Source: JAIVJN01 sp036732565 (lineage in GTDB: Bacteria; Acidobacteriota; Vicinamibacteria; Vicinamibacterales; UBA2999). Taken from it: 20,010 nucleotides of DNA. The stretch covers positions 1-20,010 of the forward strand of contig DAINCF010000060.1 of the NCBI GenBank assembly GCA_036732565.1, read 5' to 3'. The translations under genes and the position numbers were made by a program. The notes under the pieces are model-generated. The model was not told the DNA's origin. It saw only the letters and a list, made by a program, of their open reading frames with translations, and ran no database searches. Shown one piece after another: positions 7,526 through 13,628 of the stretch; position 1 is the stretch's first letter; the number at the start of each line of letters is the position of its first letter.

Positions 7526-9970
7526 ATGAGCAGATCTGCCACCGTCGTCACCATCGTCGCCAGTCTGTGTCTTTGCCTGATTGCGTCGCCGAACGCACAA
7601 CAAGCGCCGTCGACGCTGTCGATCGCTCCACTGGCCGCGATCGCTCGCGATCGGGGCACGGTCGACGTCATCGTGCAACTGGCCGAACGACTCGAGCCAG
7701 AGCACACGTTGACCGCCCCGGATGCGAACGCGCAACGCGACCGTCTGCGCGCGGCACAGGACACCATCGTTGCCGAAGTGCCCGGTATCGTCGCCAGCTC
7801 GGTGAAGCGCTTCGAGACGATCTCCGCCATCGCGATGACCGTGGACTTTGCCGGTCTGACTGCGCTCGCCGCACGCAAGGACGTGATCTCCATTGTCGAA
7901 GACGCGCTTGCCCAGACGTCGCTGGTGGAGTCGGTGCCGTTGATCGGCGCGCCGATTGTGCACGGGCTCGGCTACGACGGCACCGGATGGACGGTTGCCA
8001 TCATCGACGATGGCTTCCAGACGGATCATCCGATGCTGAATGGGAAGGTCGTAGCGGAGGGGTGCTATTCGAGCTCTGACCCCGCCAACTCCAGGTGTCC
8101 GGGTGGCGCTTCGCAGTCGACGGCTCCCGGGTCGAGCAACGTCTGTGCGGTCGCGGACTGCAAGCACGGAACACACGTAGCCGGCACGGCGGCGGGCCGT
8201 TCCGTCTCGGGCGGCGGCGCCACGATGAGCGGTGTCGCGAAGAACGCGTCGTTGATCACGATCTCCGTCTTCAACAAGACCGGCGGCGCCTCGACGTCGA
8301 ATATTGTCCTCGGGCTCGAGCGCGTGTACGAGCTCCGCAACCAGTTTCGGATTGCCGCGGTGAACATGAGCCTCCAGGCCGGCCGGTACTTCTCGGCGGC
8401 GGAGTGCGATCAGCAGAATCCGCAGTACAAGCAGGCGATCGACAACTTGCGAGGGGTTGGCATCGCGACCGTCTCCTCGTCCGGTAACAGCGGCTGGAAG
8501 GATTCGATGGCGGCGCCGTCGTGCGTGTCCACGGCGGTCAGCATCGGCAACACGACCAAGAACGACGTCATCTGGGACACGTCGAACCAAGCGAGCTGGC
8601 AGTCGTTGCTCGCACCGGGGACGAACATCCTGGCGTCGTGGCCCGGGTCGACGTATGGGCAGATGACGGGCACCTCGATGGCATCGCCGCACGTGGCTGG
8701 CGCATGGGCGTTGCTCAAACAGCGCTCCGGTGGCGCCGCGAGCGTCACGCAGGGCGTCAACGCGTTTCGCTCGACCGGCGTTCCCATCCAGGACGTGACG
8801 GGCATCGTCTACCCACGCATTCGAGTGAATATCGGCATGTCGCTGTTCCCGTCGGTGTCGGCGATTCCGAATCAATCGGTGTCGCCTGGGCAAGCGATGG
8901 AAGCTCCAGTCACGATCAACGACGCGCAGCAGGGACCCGACGCATTGCAGTTTCAACTGTTCAGCACCAACGTCAACCTGACGCCGCAGTATCAGGTACT
9001 TGGCTCGGGCTCGCAACGGACGCTGCGCGTCACCACTGCAGCCGGGATGTCGGGCACGGCGCAGATCGCGTTCATTGTGTCTGACGGCAACTTTCAATCG
9101 CAGACGCAGTTTCAGTTGTCGGCCGGTGCGGCTGGCCCGCCGGGCCCGCCGGCCAACTTCACTGCGACTCTGGCGGGAGGCACGCTGTCGTTGGCGTGGG
9201 GCGCTCCCGCGACGGGCGCACCGCCGACCGAATACGTGCTGCAAGTCGCTGTCGATCCTGGCTTCGGCAACGTCATCCACACGTTGCCCACTGGATCGGC
9301 GGCGACGTCGATGGCGATTCCCGGCGTGCCACCGACCGTGCAGTTCTACTTGCGCATCCTGGCCAGCAACAGCTTTGGCACGAGCGGTCCATCGAACTCT
9401 CAACAGATTGGTGGTCCGCCCGGCGCGCCGAGCGGGTTCGCCGCAACGCTCACGGGCTCCACGCTGACGTTGACGTGGCAGGCGCCGGCGTCAGGTGGCG
9501 CGCCAAGTGACTACGTGCTCGAAGTGGCGCTGGATCCGGGCTTCGGGCAGGTCATCTTCGGCGGAGGCATCGGCACCAACCGCAGTGCGACGTTCACGGG
9601 CGTCCCACCCGGCATCTTCCATCTGCGTGTGCGCGCGCGCAATGGGTCGGGCATCAGCGCTCCGTCGAACAGTCAGCAGATCGGCGCCGGTGGATGTGCG
9701 CCGCCTGCCGCGCCGGCGACCTTTGCGATCACCAAGCTGGGTGGGCTGGCGATTCGACTGTCATGGACACCCGCGGGTGGGGCGACGGGCTATACCTTGC
9801 ATGGTGCCCTCGATCCCAATTTTGCGAGCGTGATCGCCACCGTGCCGGTCGGCGCCGCCACGTCGCTCGACGTCGGCGCCGTGCCAGGCACGTTCTTCGT
9901 GCGTGTCTCGGCGACCAACAGTTGCGGCGCCAGCGGGCCGTCTAACGGCGCGTCGGTCACGCTTCCGTAG
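7526..9970 (+). CDS. Secreted subtilisin-like (S8) protease with three FnIII domains
   Basis: Exported serine endopeptidase of the subtilase family, 814 aa. Residues 1-24 form a Sec signal peptide (cleavage likely in SPNA|QQ). Residues about 30-130 look like an inhibitor-type propeptide. The catalytic domain spans about 140-425, with Asp161 (VAIIDDGF), His214 (HGTHVAG), oxyanion Asn321 (SSSGNSG) and Ser384 (GTSMASPHVAG). Cysteines in the loop around 190-212 could form a disulfide. Then come an Ig/cadherin-like beta domain (about 433-530, PNQSVSPG to FIVSDG), a Gly-Pro linker (GPPGPPANF), and three fibronectin type III domains (about 537-631, 632-722, 724-814). The first two share the closing motif SNSQQIG. 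No membrane anchor or sorting tail is seen, so it is probably released. The FnIII domains likely bind polymers or surfaces (inference). Confidence 0.95.
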   Translation: MSRSATVVTIVASLCLCLIASPNAQQAPSTLSIAPLAAIARDRGTVDVIVQLAERLEPEHTLTAPDANAQRDRLRAAQDTIVAEVPGIVASSVKRFETISAIAMTVDFAGLTALAARKDVISIVEDALAQTSLVESVPLIGAPIVHGLGYDGTGWTVAIIDDGFQTDHPMLNGKVVAEGCYSSSDPANSRCPGGASQSTAPGSSNVCAVADCKHGTHVAGTAAGRSVSGGGATMSGVAKNASLITISVFNKTGGASTSNIVLGLERVYELRNQFRIAAVNMSLQAGRYFSAAECDQQNPQYKQAIDNLRGVGIATVSSSGNSGWKDSMAAPSCVSTAVSIGNTTKNDVIWDTSNQASWQSLLAPGTNILASWPGSTYGQMTGTSMASPHVAGAWALLKQRSGGAASVTQGVNAFRSTGVPIQDVTGIVYPRIRVNIGMSLFPSVSAIPNQSVSPGQAMEAPVTINDAQQGPDALQFQLFSTNVNLTPQYQVLGSGSQRTLRVTTAAGMSGTAQIAFIVSDGNFQSQTQFQLSAGAAGPPGPPANFTATLAGGTLSLAWGAPATGAPPTEYVLQVAVDPGFGNVIHTLPTGSAATSMAIPGVPPTVQFYLRILASNSFGTSGPSNSQQIGGPPGAPSGFAATLTGSTLTLTWQAPASGGAPSDYVLEVALDPGFGQVIFGGGIGTNRSATFTGVPPGIFHLRVRARNGSGISAPSNSQQIGAGGCAPPAAPATFAITKLGGLAIRLSWTPAGGATGYTLHGALDPNFASVIATVPVGAATSLDVGAVPGTFFVRVSATNSCGASGPSNGASVTLP

Positions 9971-9976
9971 TCTGTC

Positions 9977-10048
9977 TGGGTTCTGGGTTCTGGGGTTCTC
10001 GGGGTTCAAGGTTCTGGGGTTCTAAGTTCATCGGGTTCTGGGGTTCGG
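9977..10048. repeat. GGTTCT-type imperfect tandem repeat tract
   Basis: About nine consecutive 7-8 bp units of the form GGGTTCT/GGGGTTCT/AAGGTTCT start seven bases after the protease stop. The core 10010-10029 (GGTTCTGGGGTTCTAAGTTC) matches, in inverted orientation, 10576-10595 with 18 of 20 positions identical. Together they bracket the four-helix-bundle gene remnant. Confidence 0.85.
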
Positions 10049-10062
10049 GCGGAGTGCTGATT

Positions 10063-10094
10063 TCTGCGACGTTCAGGCAGCTGCACGTCGCAGA
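10063..10094 (+). terminator. Hairpin with 10-bp stem, possible terminator
   Basis: TCTGCGACGT (10063-10072) pairs perfectly with ACGTCGCAGA (10085-10094) across a 12-nt loop. It is followed by only TTTC, so it is a weak intrinsic terminator at best. It lies about 95 nt after the protease stop and upstream of the four-helix-bundle remnant; it could instead be an RNA or DNA structure of the repeat unit. Confidence 0.35.
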
Positions 10095-10170
10095 TTTCGC
10101 GCAATGCGTGGCAGGCTCGACATAAATAGCGCCGGAAACGCGCTGGGATGGCCGCTGCAATTTAGAGGGC

Positions 10171-10583
10171 ATGCTCGGAACCGTCGCGCGTGATTTCAGG
10201 TTCGTGACGCAGATTCGCGACGCCGCGCGTGGAGCTCCGCGAAACATCGCGGAAGGGTTTTCGAGATTCGATCCGTCGGAGTTCTCGAAGTTTCTGTCGT
10301 ATGCGAAGGCGTCGATCGACGAGACCAGCGCCCACATCCAGGACGCTCGCGAGAACAGTTACCTCAGTGCCCAGCGTTGGGGCGGCCCGGGGGTAGGGGC
10401 GGCTCGCGAGCCGCCCCTACGAACGAGGACCGCGATCGACTCCACGCCTTGGTTCAGCGACTACTGGGCGGGATCAGTCGATTGACGGCCTACTTAGATT
10501 CCGAAGACGCCGTGCGAGCGTACGAAAGACTACGACAACAGCGGCGGCGCCGCCCATACGTGAAGCGACGACCCGGAACCTAG
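10171..10583 (+). pseudogene. Four-helix-bundle protein (23S IVS-type), split by palindrome insertion
   Basis: The frame from 10171 encodes RDFRFVTQIRDAARGAPRN and IAEGFSRFDPSEFSKFLSYA, then TSAHIQDARENSYLSAQRW. This is the core of the S23/four-helix-bundle family, known from intervening sequences in bacterial 23S rRNA genes and related to the Avd accessory protein of diversity-generating retroelements. After Trp at 10378-10380 the frame runs into a GC-rich insert. The last helix (DRDRLHALVQRLLGGISRL and TAYL, ending RRPGT) resumes at 10428 in another frame and stops at TAG 10581-10583. Removing about 47 bases (10381-10427) restores one frame. The usual N-terminal helix is not recognisable upstream of 10171, and a stop (10123-10125) blocks extension. 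The gene is therefore broken at least at the insert. It is bracketed by inverted GGTTCT-type repeats. Confidence 0.8.
10393..10420. repeat. Perfect 28-bp palindrome inserted in four-helix-bundle gene
   Basis: GTAGGGGCGGCTCG is followed directly by its reverse complement, with no loop bases. It lies in a GC-rich insert of about 47 bp (roughly 10381-10427) that interrupts and frameshifts the surrounding gene. This is consistent with a small palindromic repetitive element (REP- or MITE-like) that moved into the gene. Confidence 0.85.
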
Positions 10584-10602
10584 AACCCCAGGACCCCGAA
10601 CG
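10572..10602. repeat. GGTTCT-type repeat, inverted orientation, overlapping stop
   Basis: The plus strand reads AGAACC-type units (GAACCTAGAACCCCAGGACC at 10576-10595). This is the inverted counterpart of 10010-10029. The TAG stop of the four-helix-bundle remnant (10581-10583) lies inside it, just as the same repeat ends the thermonuclease gene. Confidence 0.8.
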
Positions 10603-10618
10603 CACTAGGATCGGTCGG

Positions 10619-11020
10619 ATGACACGCTTGGCCACACTCTCGGTGGCAGTGACGCTGTGTGCGTGCACGGGCTCCCAGCCGGGCAACCCGCCGGCCCCGG
10701 ACGAGACGGGCCAGGCGGCGCTGGCCGACAAGGTCTGGGTGGCCGCCGACGCATCGGCGGCGCCGGGCACGTTTCGCATCTTCCTGACGAATGGCACCCT
10801 CGTGATGGATTCGTGCTGGGAGACCTACCGCCTCGCGGCGTGGCGGAGGATCGACGATCGTCGAGTCGAGTGGACGGAGGACACGGCGCGGATCGAAGCG
10901 CGCGTCGGACACCTGAGCGCCGATCGCCTCGAGCTCGAGTTGCGTCTCGGTGACGAGGTCCAACGCCAGTTGTACCAGGCGGCCCAAGTGCCAACTGTCT
11001 GCCCGGACATGCCGAGGTAA
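10619..11020 (+). CDS. Small hypothetical lipoprotein
   Basis: A 133-aa protein of unknown function. It begins with a short signal sequence (MTRLATLSVAVTLCAC) with a possible lipobox LCAC and lipidation at Cys16, followed by a Gly/Pro-rich linker (GSQPGNPPAPDE). The rest looks like one compact beta-rich domain: TFRIFLTNGTLVMDSCWETY, then AAWRRIDDRRVEWTEDTARI, then a charged strand LELELRLGDEVQRQLY. The tail VCPDMPR has a third Cys that could pair with the Cys in MDSCWE. I recall similar small proteins in acidobacteria but cannot name a function. The ATG at 10619 is 16 bases after the GGTTCT-type repeat, so its promoter may lie in or before that repeat. Confidence 0.75.
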   Translation: MTRLATLSVAVTLCACTGSQPGNPPAPDETGQAALADKVWVAADASAAPGTFRIFLTNGTLVMDSCWETYRLAAWRRIDDRRVEWTEDTARIEARVGHLSADRLELELRLGDEVQRQLYQAAQVPTVCPDMPR

Positions 11021-11052
11021 GGTTGGCCAGGAGCGCCGCCCGCCGTCAGTCG

Positions 11053-11081
11053 TTGCCCGCATGTCCAGTCTGGTCTACACT
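11053..11081 (+). promoter_or_regulatory. Probable sigma-70-type promoter of tRNA-Arg
   Basis: TTGCCC (-35, 11053-11058) and TACACT (-10, 11076-11081) are separated by 17 bases. Transcription would begin near 11088, leaving a leader of about 55 nt before the tRNA. It lies in the gap between the lipoprotein stop and the tRNA on the correct strand. Confidence 0.6.
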
Positions 11082-11143
11082 CGGAACTTCGGCTTACTGG
11101 CGCCAATGGCACTCGAAGCCGTCACCGACCACCGCATTCGCAA

Positions 11144-11220
<77 letters not shown>

Positions 11221-11234
11221 TCCCACACTGGTCC

Positions 11235-11284
11235 ATTCCGGGGACATAGGTAACAGTTCATTCCGGAGACATGGGTAACAGTTT
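11235..11284. repeat. Left terminal repeat of IS (two 25-bp units)
   Basis: Two adjacent 25-bp units that differ at three positions. The transposase stop codon (TGA, 11258-11260 on the minus strand) spans their junction, so the last residues MSPE of the transposase are encoded by the terminal repeat. Confidence 0.85.
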
Positions 11285-12448
11285 CGGGCCGAACGGATTC
11301 TCGATCGGCTCGAGTCTGCACGTCTCATCGTCGAAGTACCCCAAATCGTAATGCATGAACGTGACGAGCCAGATGTGGTCGTCCGTCTGCTTGACACCTA
11401 CCTTCTGCCCTGCAAACACCTGGCTGACGTTGATCTTCCGCCGCTGATAGCAGATGCGGCCGCAGGTGGTGATCACGGCGGTCCAGTCATGAAACGGGTA
11501 CTCGAGCTCCTCGAGCCCGCGGTACAAACGCGACGACGGCACATACAACGACGAGGGGGGCTGCATCTCGAGCGCCTGGTGCGGGCGCTCCTGGTTGAAC
11601 TGCTGCACGAAGGCATCGAAGCGGGCCTGCTGCTGCAGCACGTTCGCGGCTGCCGGGCGCGTCGCCTCCGTCTTGAGGGTCAGATGCAACCGCTCGTGGC
11701 GGCCGTTCTGCTCGGGATGGCCCGGCGCAATGCGCTCGAGCCGAATGCCGAGGCGCAACCACCACACGGCGAGCTTGCTCAGCCCATAGAGCGCATGGGC
11801 CGAGGCAAACGGCACCCCGTTGTCGGTCCGCATCGCGTCGGGCAACCCGAATTCCTGAAAGGCGCGCTCGAAGACGGTAAAGGCATAGCGCTCGCGGGTG
11901 GTCGACAGCGCCTCACAAGCGATCAGGAAGCGACTGGCAAAGTCGGTGATCGTCAGCGGATAGCAATAGCGGCGATTGCCGAGCAGGAACTCGCCTTTGT
12001 AATCAGCGCACCAGAGCGCGTTGGGCCCGTGCGGCCGGGAGAGCGGGGTGCCCGTGAGCCGCTCCCGGCGCCGCCGCCGGCGCCGACGGACCAGCCCATG
12101 CCGATCCAGCACGGCATGCACCGTACTGATGGCTGGACACGGCACCTCCGGCCACTGCTGCTTCAGCCGCTCCCGCAGCTTCGGCGCACCCCAGCTGGGA
12201 TACTCCCGCTTCAATCGCACGATGGACTGCTCGACCGGCAGTGGCAGCTGATTCGCGTGCCGATACGGTCGGCGGCTGCGATCCGTCAGCCCTCGAACGC
12301 CCGTGTGCCGGTAGCGATCGACAATCTTGTACCCGGTCTTCCGGGAGATGCCGAATTCCGCGCAGAGGCGCGCCATTTTCTCGCCGTCGAGCAACCGGGC
12401 CATGAACCGGAGACGCTCGTCTACCACGTGACACTCCTTCCACGGCAT
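11258..12448 (-). CDS. IS481-type DDE transposase
   Basis: Transposase of 396 aa. I chose the start MPWKECHVVDERLRF at 12448 rather than the ATG 30 bases upstream because it matches the usual N-terminus of this transposase group and has AGGAGG four bases before it (complement of 12453-12458). The N-terminal helix-turn-helix lies at about residues 1-65 (MARLCAEFGISRKTGYKIVDRY). A second helical region follows, with ISTVHAVLDRHGLV and an Arg-rich stretch. The integrase catalytic core has Asp149 (WCADYKGEF), Asp209 (RTDNGVPF) and Glu252 (NGRHER). The C-terminus (QKVGVKQTDDHIWLV) is typical of the group. No frameshift is seen, so it is probably functional. Confidence 0.95.
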   Translation of the reverse strand: MPWKECHVVDERLRFMARLLDGEKMARLCAEFGISRKTGYKIVDRYRHTGVRGLTDRSRRPYRHANQLPLPVEQSIVRLKREYPSWGAPKLRERLKQQWPEVPCPAISTVHAVLDRHGLVRRRRRRRRERLTGTPLSRPHGPNALWCADYKGEFLLGNRRYCYPLTITDFASRFLIACEALSTTRERYAFTVFERAFQEFGLPDAMRTDNGVPFASAHALYGLSKLAVWWLRLGIRLERIAPGHPEQNGRHERLHLTLKTEATRPAAANVLQQQARFDAFVQQFNQERPHQALEMQPPSSLYVPSSRLYRGLEELEYPFHDWTAVITTCGRICYQRRKINVSQVFAGQKVGVKQTDDHIWLVTFMHYDLGYFDDETCRLEPIENPFGPKLLPMSPE

Positions 12449-12468
12449 GCCCCCTCCTCTGAAGGGGC

Positions 12469-12518
12469 AAAGTGTCACCCATGTCTCCGGAATAAAGTGT
12501 TACCCGTGTCTCGGGAAG
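12469..12518. repeat. Right terminal repeat of IS (two 25-bp units)
   Basis: Two tandem 25-bp units (12469-12493, 12494-12518), inverted with respect to the left end. The outer unit is more diverged (GTGTCTCGGGAAG) than the inner one (ATGTCTCCGGAAT). Confidence 0.85.
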
Positions 12519-12615
12519 CACACGAGTGGCGACTGACAAATGACTGACAATCGGTGGAGCCTCAAGTTCACTTACGGGCACTCCCTGCTATTTTCCTAAC
12601 ACCTCTGCGGCCAGG

Positions 12616-12816
12616 CTACTGGCTCACCGCTCTGAGCTGGCGGCGCCGCTCCCAGACACCGGTCATGGCCTTTCGCAGCTCCTCGTCGGTGATGTTCAGG
12701 TATCGCTGCGTCTGCTTGATGTCGGCGTGGCCGAGCATCAATTGGATGGTGCGGATGCGGCGTCCGCCCAGCAAGAGCCAGACGGACAACGCATCTGCGT
12801 TGTGGCGCCGCGCCAC
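12616..12816 (-). pseudogene. C-terminal remnant of tyrosine recombinase (integrase)
   Basis: The last 65 or so residues before the TAG at 12616 read RTIQLMLGHADIKQTQRYLN and ITDEELRKAMTGVW, the C-terminal signature of phage-type integrases. The LGH motif and nucleophile Tyr (QTQRY) are present. Just upstream, VARRHNADALSVWLLLGG looks like a damaged version of the H-x-x-R-H box. The open frame continues to a GTG near 13014 but without recombinase similarity, and the core-binding and most catalytic parts are gone. The gene once pointed towards the tRNA-Arg, so this is probably the relic of an integrative element that used that tRNA. Confidence 0.72.
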
Positions 12817-13189
12817 GGATGCGCCGACGCCGATGTTGTTTGGGAAACGAGCCGGGAGGCCCCGCTCGGAAGTGAAGGACCTGAGGTCGATCACCGATCC
12901 GGCGGCCGGCTCGGAAGTCCGGAGCGCAAGGGGATCTACGATCGCCCGTGCGATGTCCGGAGGCGCTGCAGCGAAAGTCTCGTATGACGAGAAATCGCTC
13001 GCAGTCACCCGCACTGCTTTGGCGTCACCGGCCCATCGGTGGTGCGCTCCGGTGCGGCAGACTCTGAAGTCTCACCGCGCTGGTCAGCGCTGGTCGCTCT
13101 GTGCCGGTTGCCCTGAGTTGCCTCGTGCCGTTTCGGGCTGTCTCGCGCCGGCTGCGACCTTCTTCCACCGTCCCCCGAAACGGCAGCGT

Positions 13190-13392
13190 GCGCCCAAACC
13201 CAACCTGATCGCGAAGTCTGGCCGAAGCTCGCATGGTCGAACAACATACTCGGCTCGCGCAGATCGGCACGATTGAACAGGTTGATCACCTCGAGTGTGA
13301 AAGCGTCTCTCAGCCAAGAGGTGGGTTCCTCTGGAGCACCACGTCCCACGATTGCCGCATCTGTGTCCGCACGCGCCGTCAGCGCGTAGGGC
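13190..13392 (-). pseudogene. Second TonB-dependent receptor C-terminal remnant
   Basis: On the minus strand an open frame reads TPYALTARADTDAAIVGRGA, then SWLRDAFTLEVINLFNRADL and LFDHASFGQ. This matches the next-to-last part of an Oar-like receptor barrel (PY..TG.D.N.D pattern, EV.NLFN, ASFG). A stop (TAG) precedes TPYAL, and after FGQTS the final strand (RDQVGFGRTLPF) continues in the next frame, indicating at least one frameshift. It is a decayed fragment, not a gene, and more degenerate than the copy at 6133-6847. Confidence 0.6.
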
Positions 13393-13422
13393 GTTGCCTA
13401 AGGTGAACGGAGCAGCCTGCGA

Positions 13423-13569
13423 TTACGCGACGGGATTCTGCCAGCGAATGCAGCCGCACGTCGGGTTGCACCCATCCTCGAAATCGTCGGTCAATTCGGA
13501 AACTACACCCGGCACGACGTTCAGGACGCTAGCTGCTGCCGAGCCCCTCGTCGATCGCTTCGTCGACAA
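13423..13569 (-). CDS. Possible small Cys-rich peptide ORF (48 aa)
   Basis: From a TTG at 13569 to TAA at 13423-13425 the minus strand encodes MSTKRSTRGSAAASVLNVVP and then GVVSELTDDFEDG with the tail CNPTCGCIRWQNPVA. A basic, small-residue-rich N-terminus, an acidic middle and a Cys-rich tail with three Cys within seven residues resemble the general build of a ribosomally made, modified peptide precursor, but no maturation enzyme is nearby. It lies about 60 bases downstream of the second ADOP gene on the same strand. The TTG start and lack of a clear ribosome-binding site weaken the call. A plus-strand frame over the same bases has no recognisable features. It could also be chance or another gene remnant. 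Confidence 0.3.
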   Translation of the reverse strand: MSTKRSTRGSAAASVLNVVPGVVSELTDDFEDGCNPTCGCIRWQNPVA

Positions 13570-13628
13570 CTCACCGGTCTTTCACCTGCCTCGGATGCTT
13601 CGTCCTGTCCGCGGCTGACCGGTCCGTA

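Larger units (their letters stand above)
11235..12518 (-). mobile_element. IS481-family insertion sequence with doubled 25-bp ends
   Basis: A 1284-bp element bounded by inverted repeats. Each end consists of two tandem 25-bp units: left 11235-11259 and 11260-11284, right 12469-12493 and 12494-12518 (inverted). The shared core is TTCCGGAGACATGGGTAACA. A single transposase gene fills the interior. A 5-bp CACAC occurs just outside both ends (11224-11228 and 12519-12523), but on the left it is six bases away from the repeat, so a target duplication is uncertain and the true left tip could be 11229. The left end is only about 10-15 bases beyond the tRNA-Arg CCA. The open transposase and conserved ends suggest a recent, possibly active copy. 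Confidence 0.88.

Noticed and set aside
7508..9403. A long open frame on the minus strand opposite the protease
   Set aside because: It is antisense to a protease with all catalytic motifs; the translation is low-complexity Arg-rich and matches nothing.
9977..10048. CRISPR-like array or telomere-like tract
   Set aside because: The units are 7-8 bp, contiguous and imperfect, with no spacers and internal to a chromosome segment.
11221..12523. Firm target-site duplication CACAC for the IS
   Set aside because: The left CACAC is separated from the terminal repeat by six bases while the right one abuts it, so five matching bases could be chance.
11351..12547. A 398-codon plus-strand frame opposite the transposase
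   Set aside because: It is the complement of a transposase with an intact DDE triad and its own ribosome-binding site.
12554..13276. A 240-codon plus-strand frame over the integrase remnant
   Set aside because: No domain is recognisable, and it is opposite recognisable integrase and receptor fragments on the minus strand.
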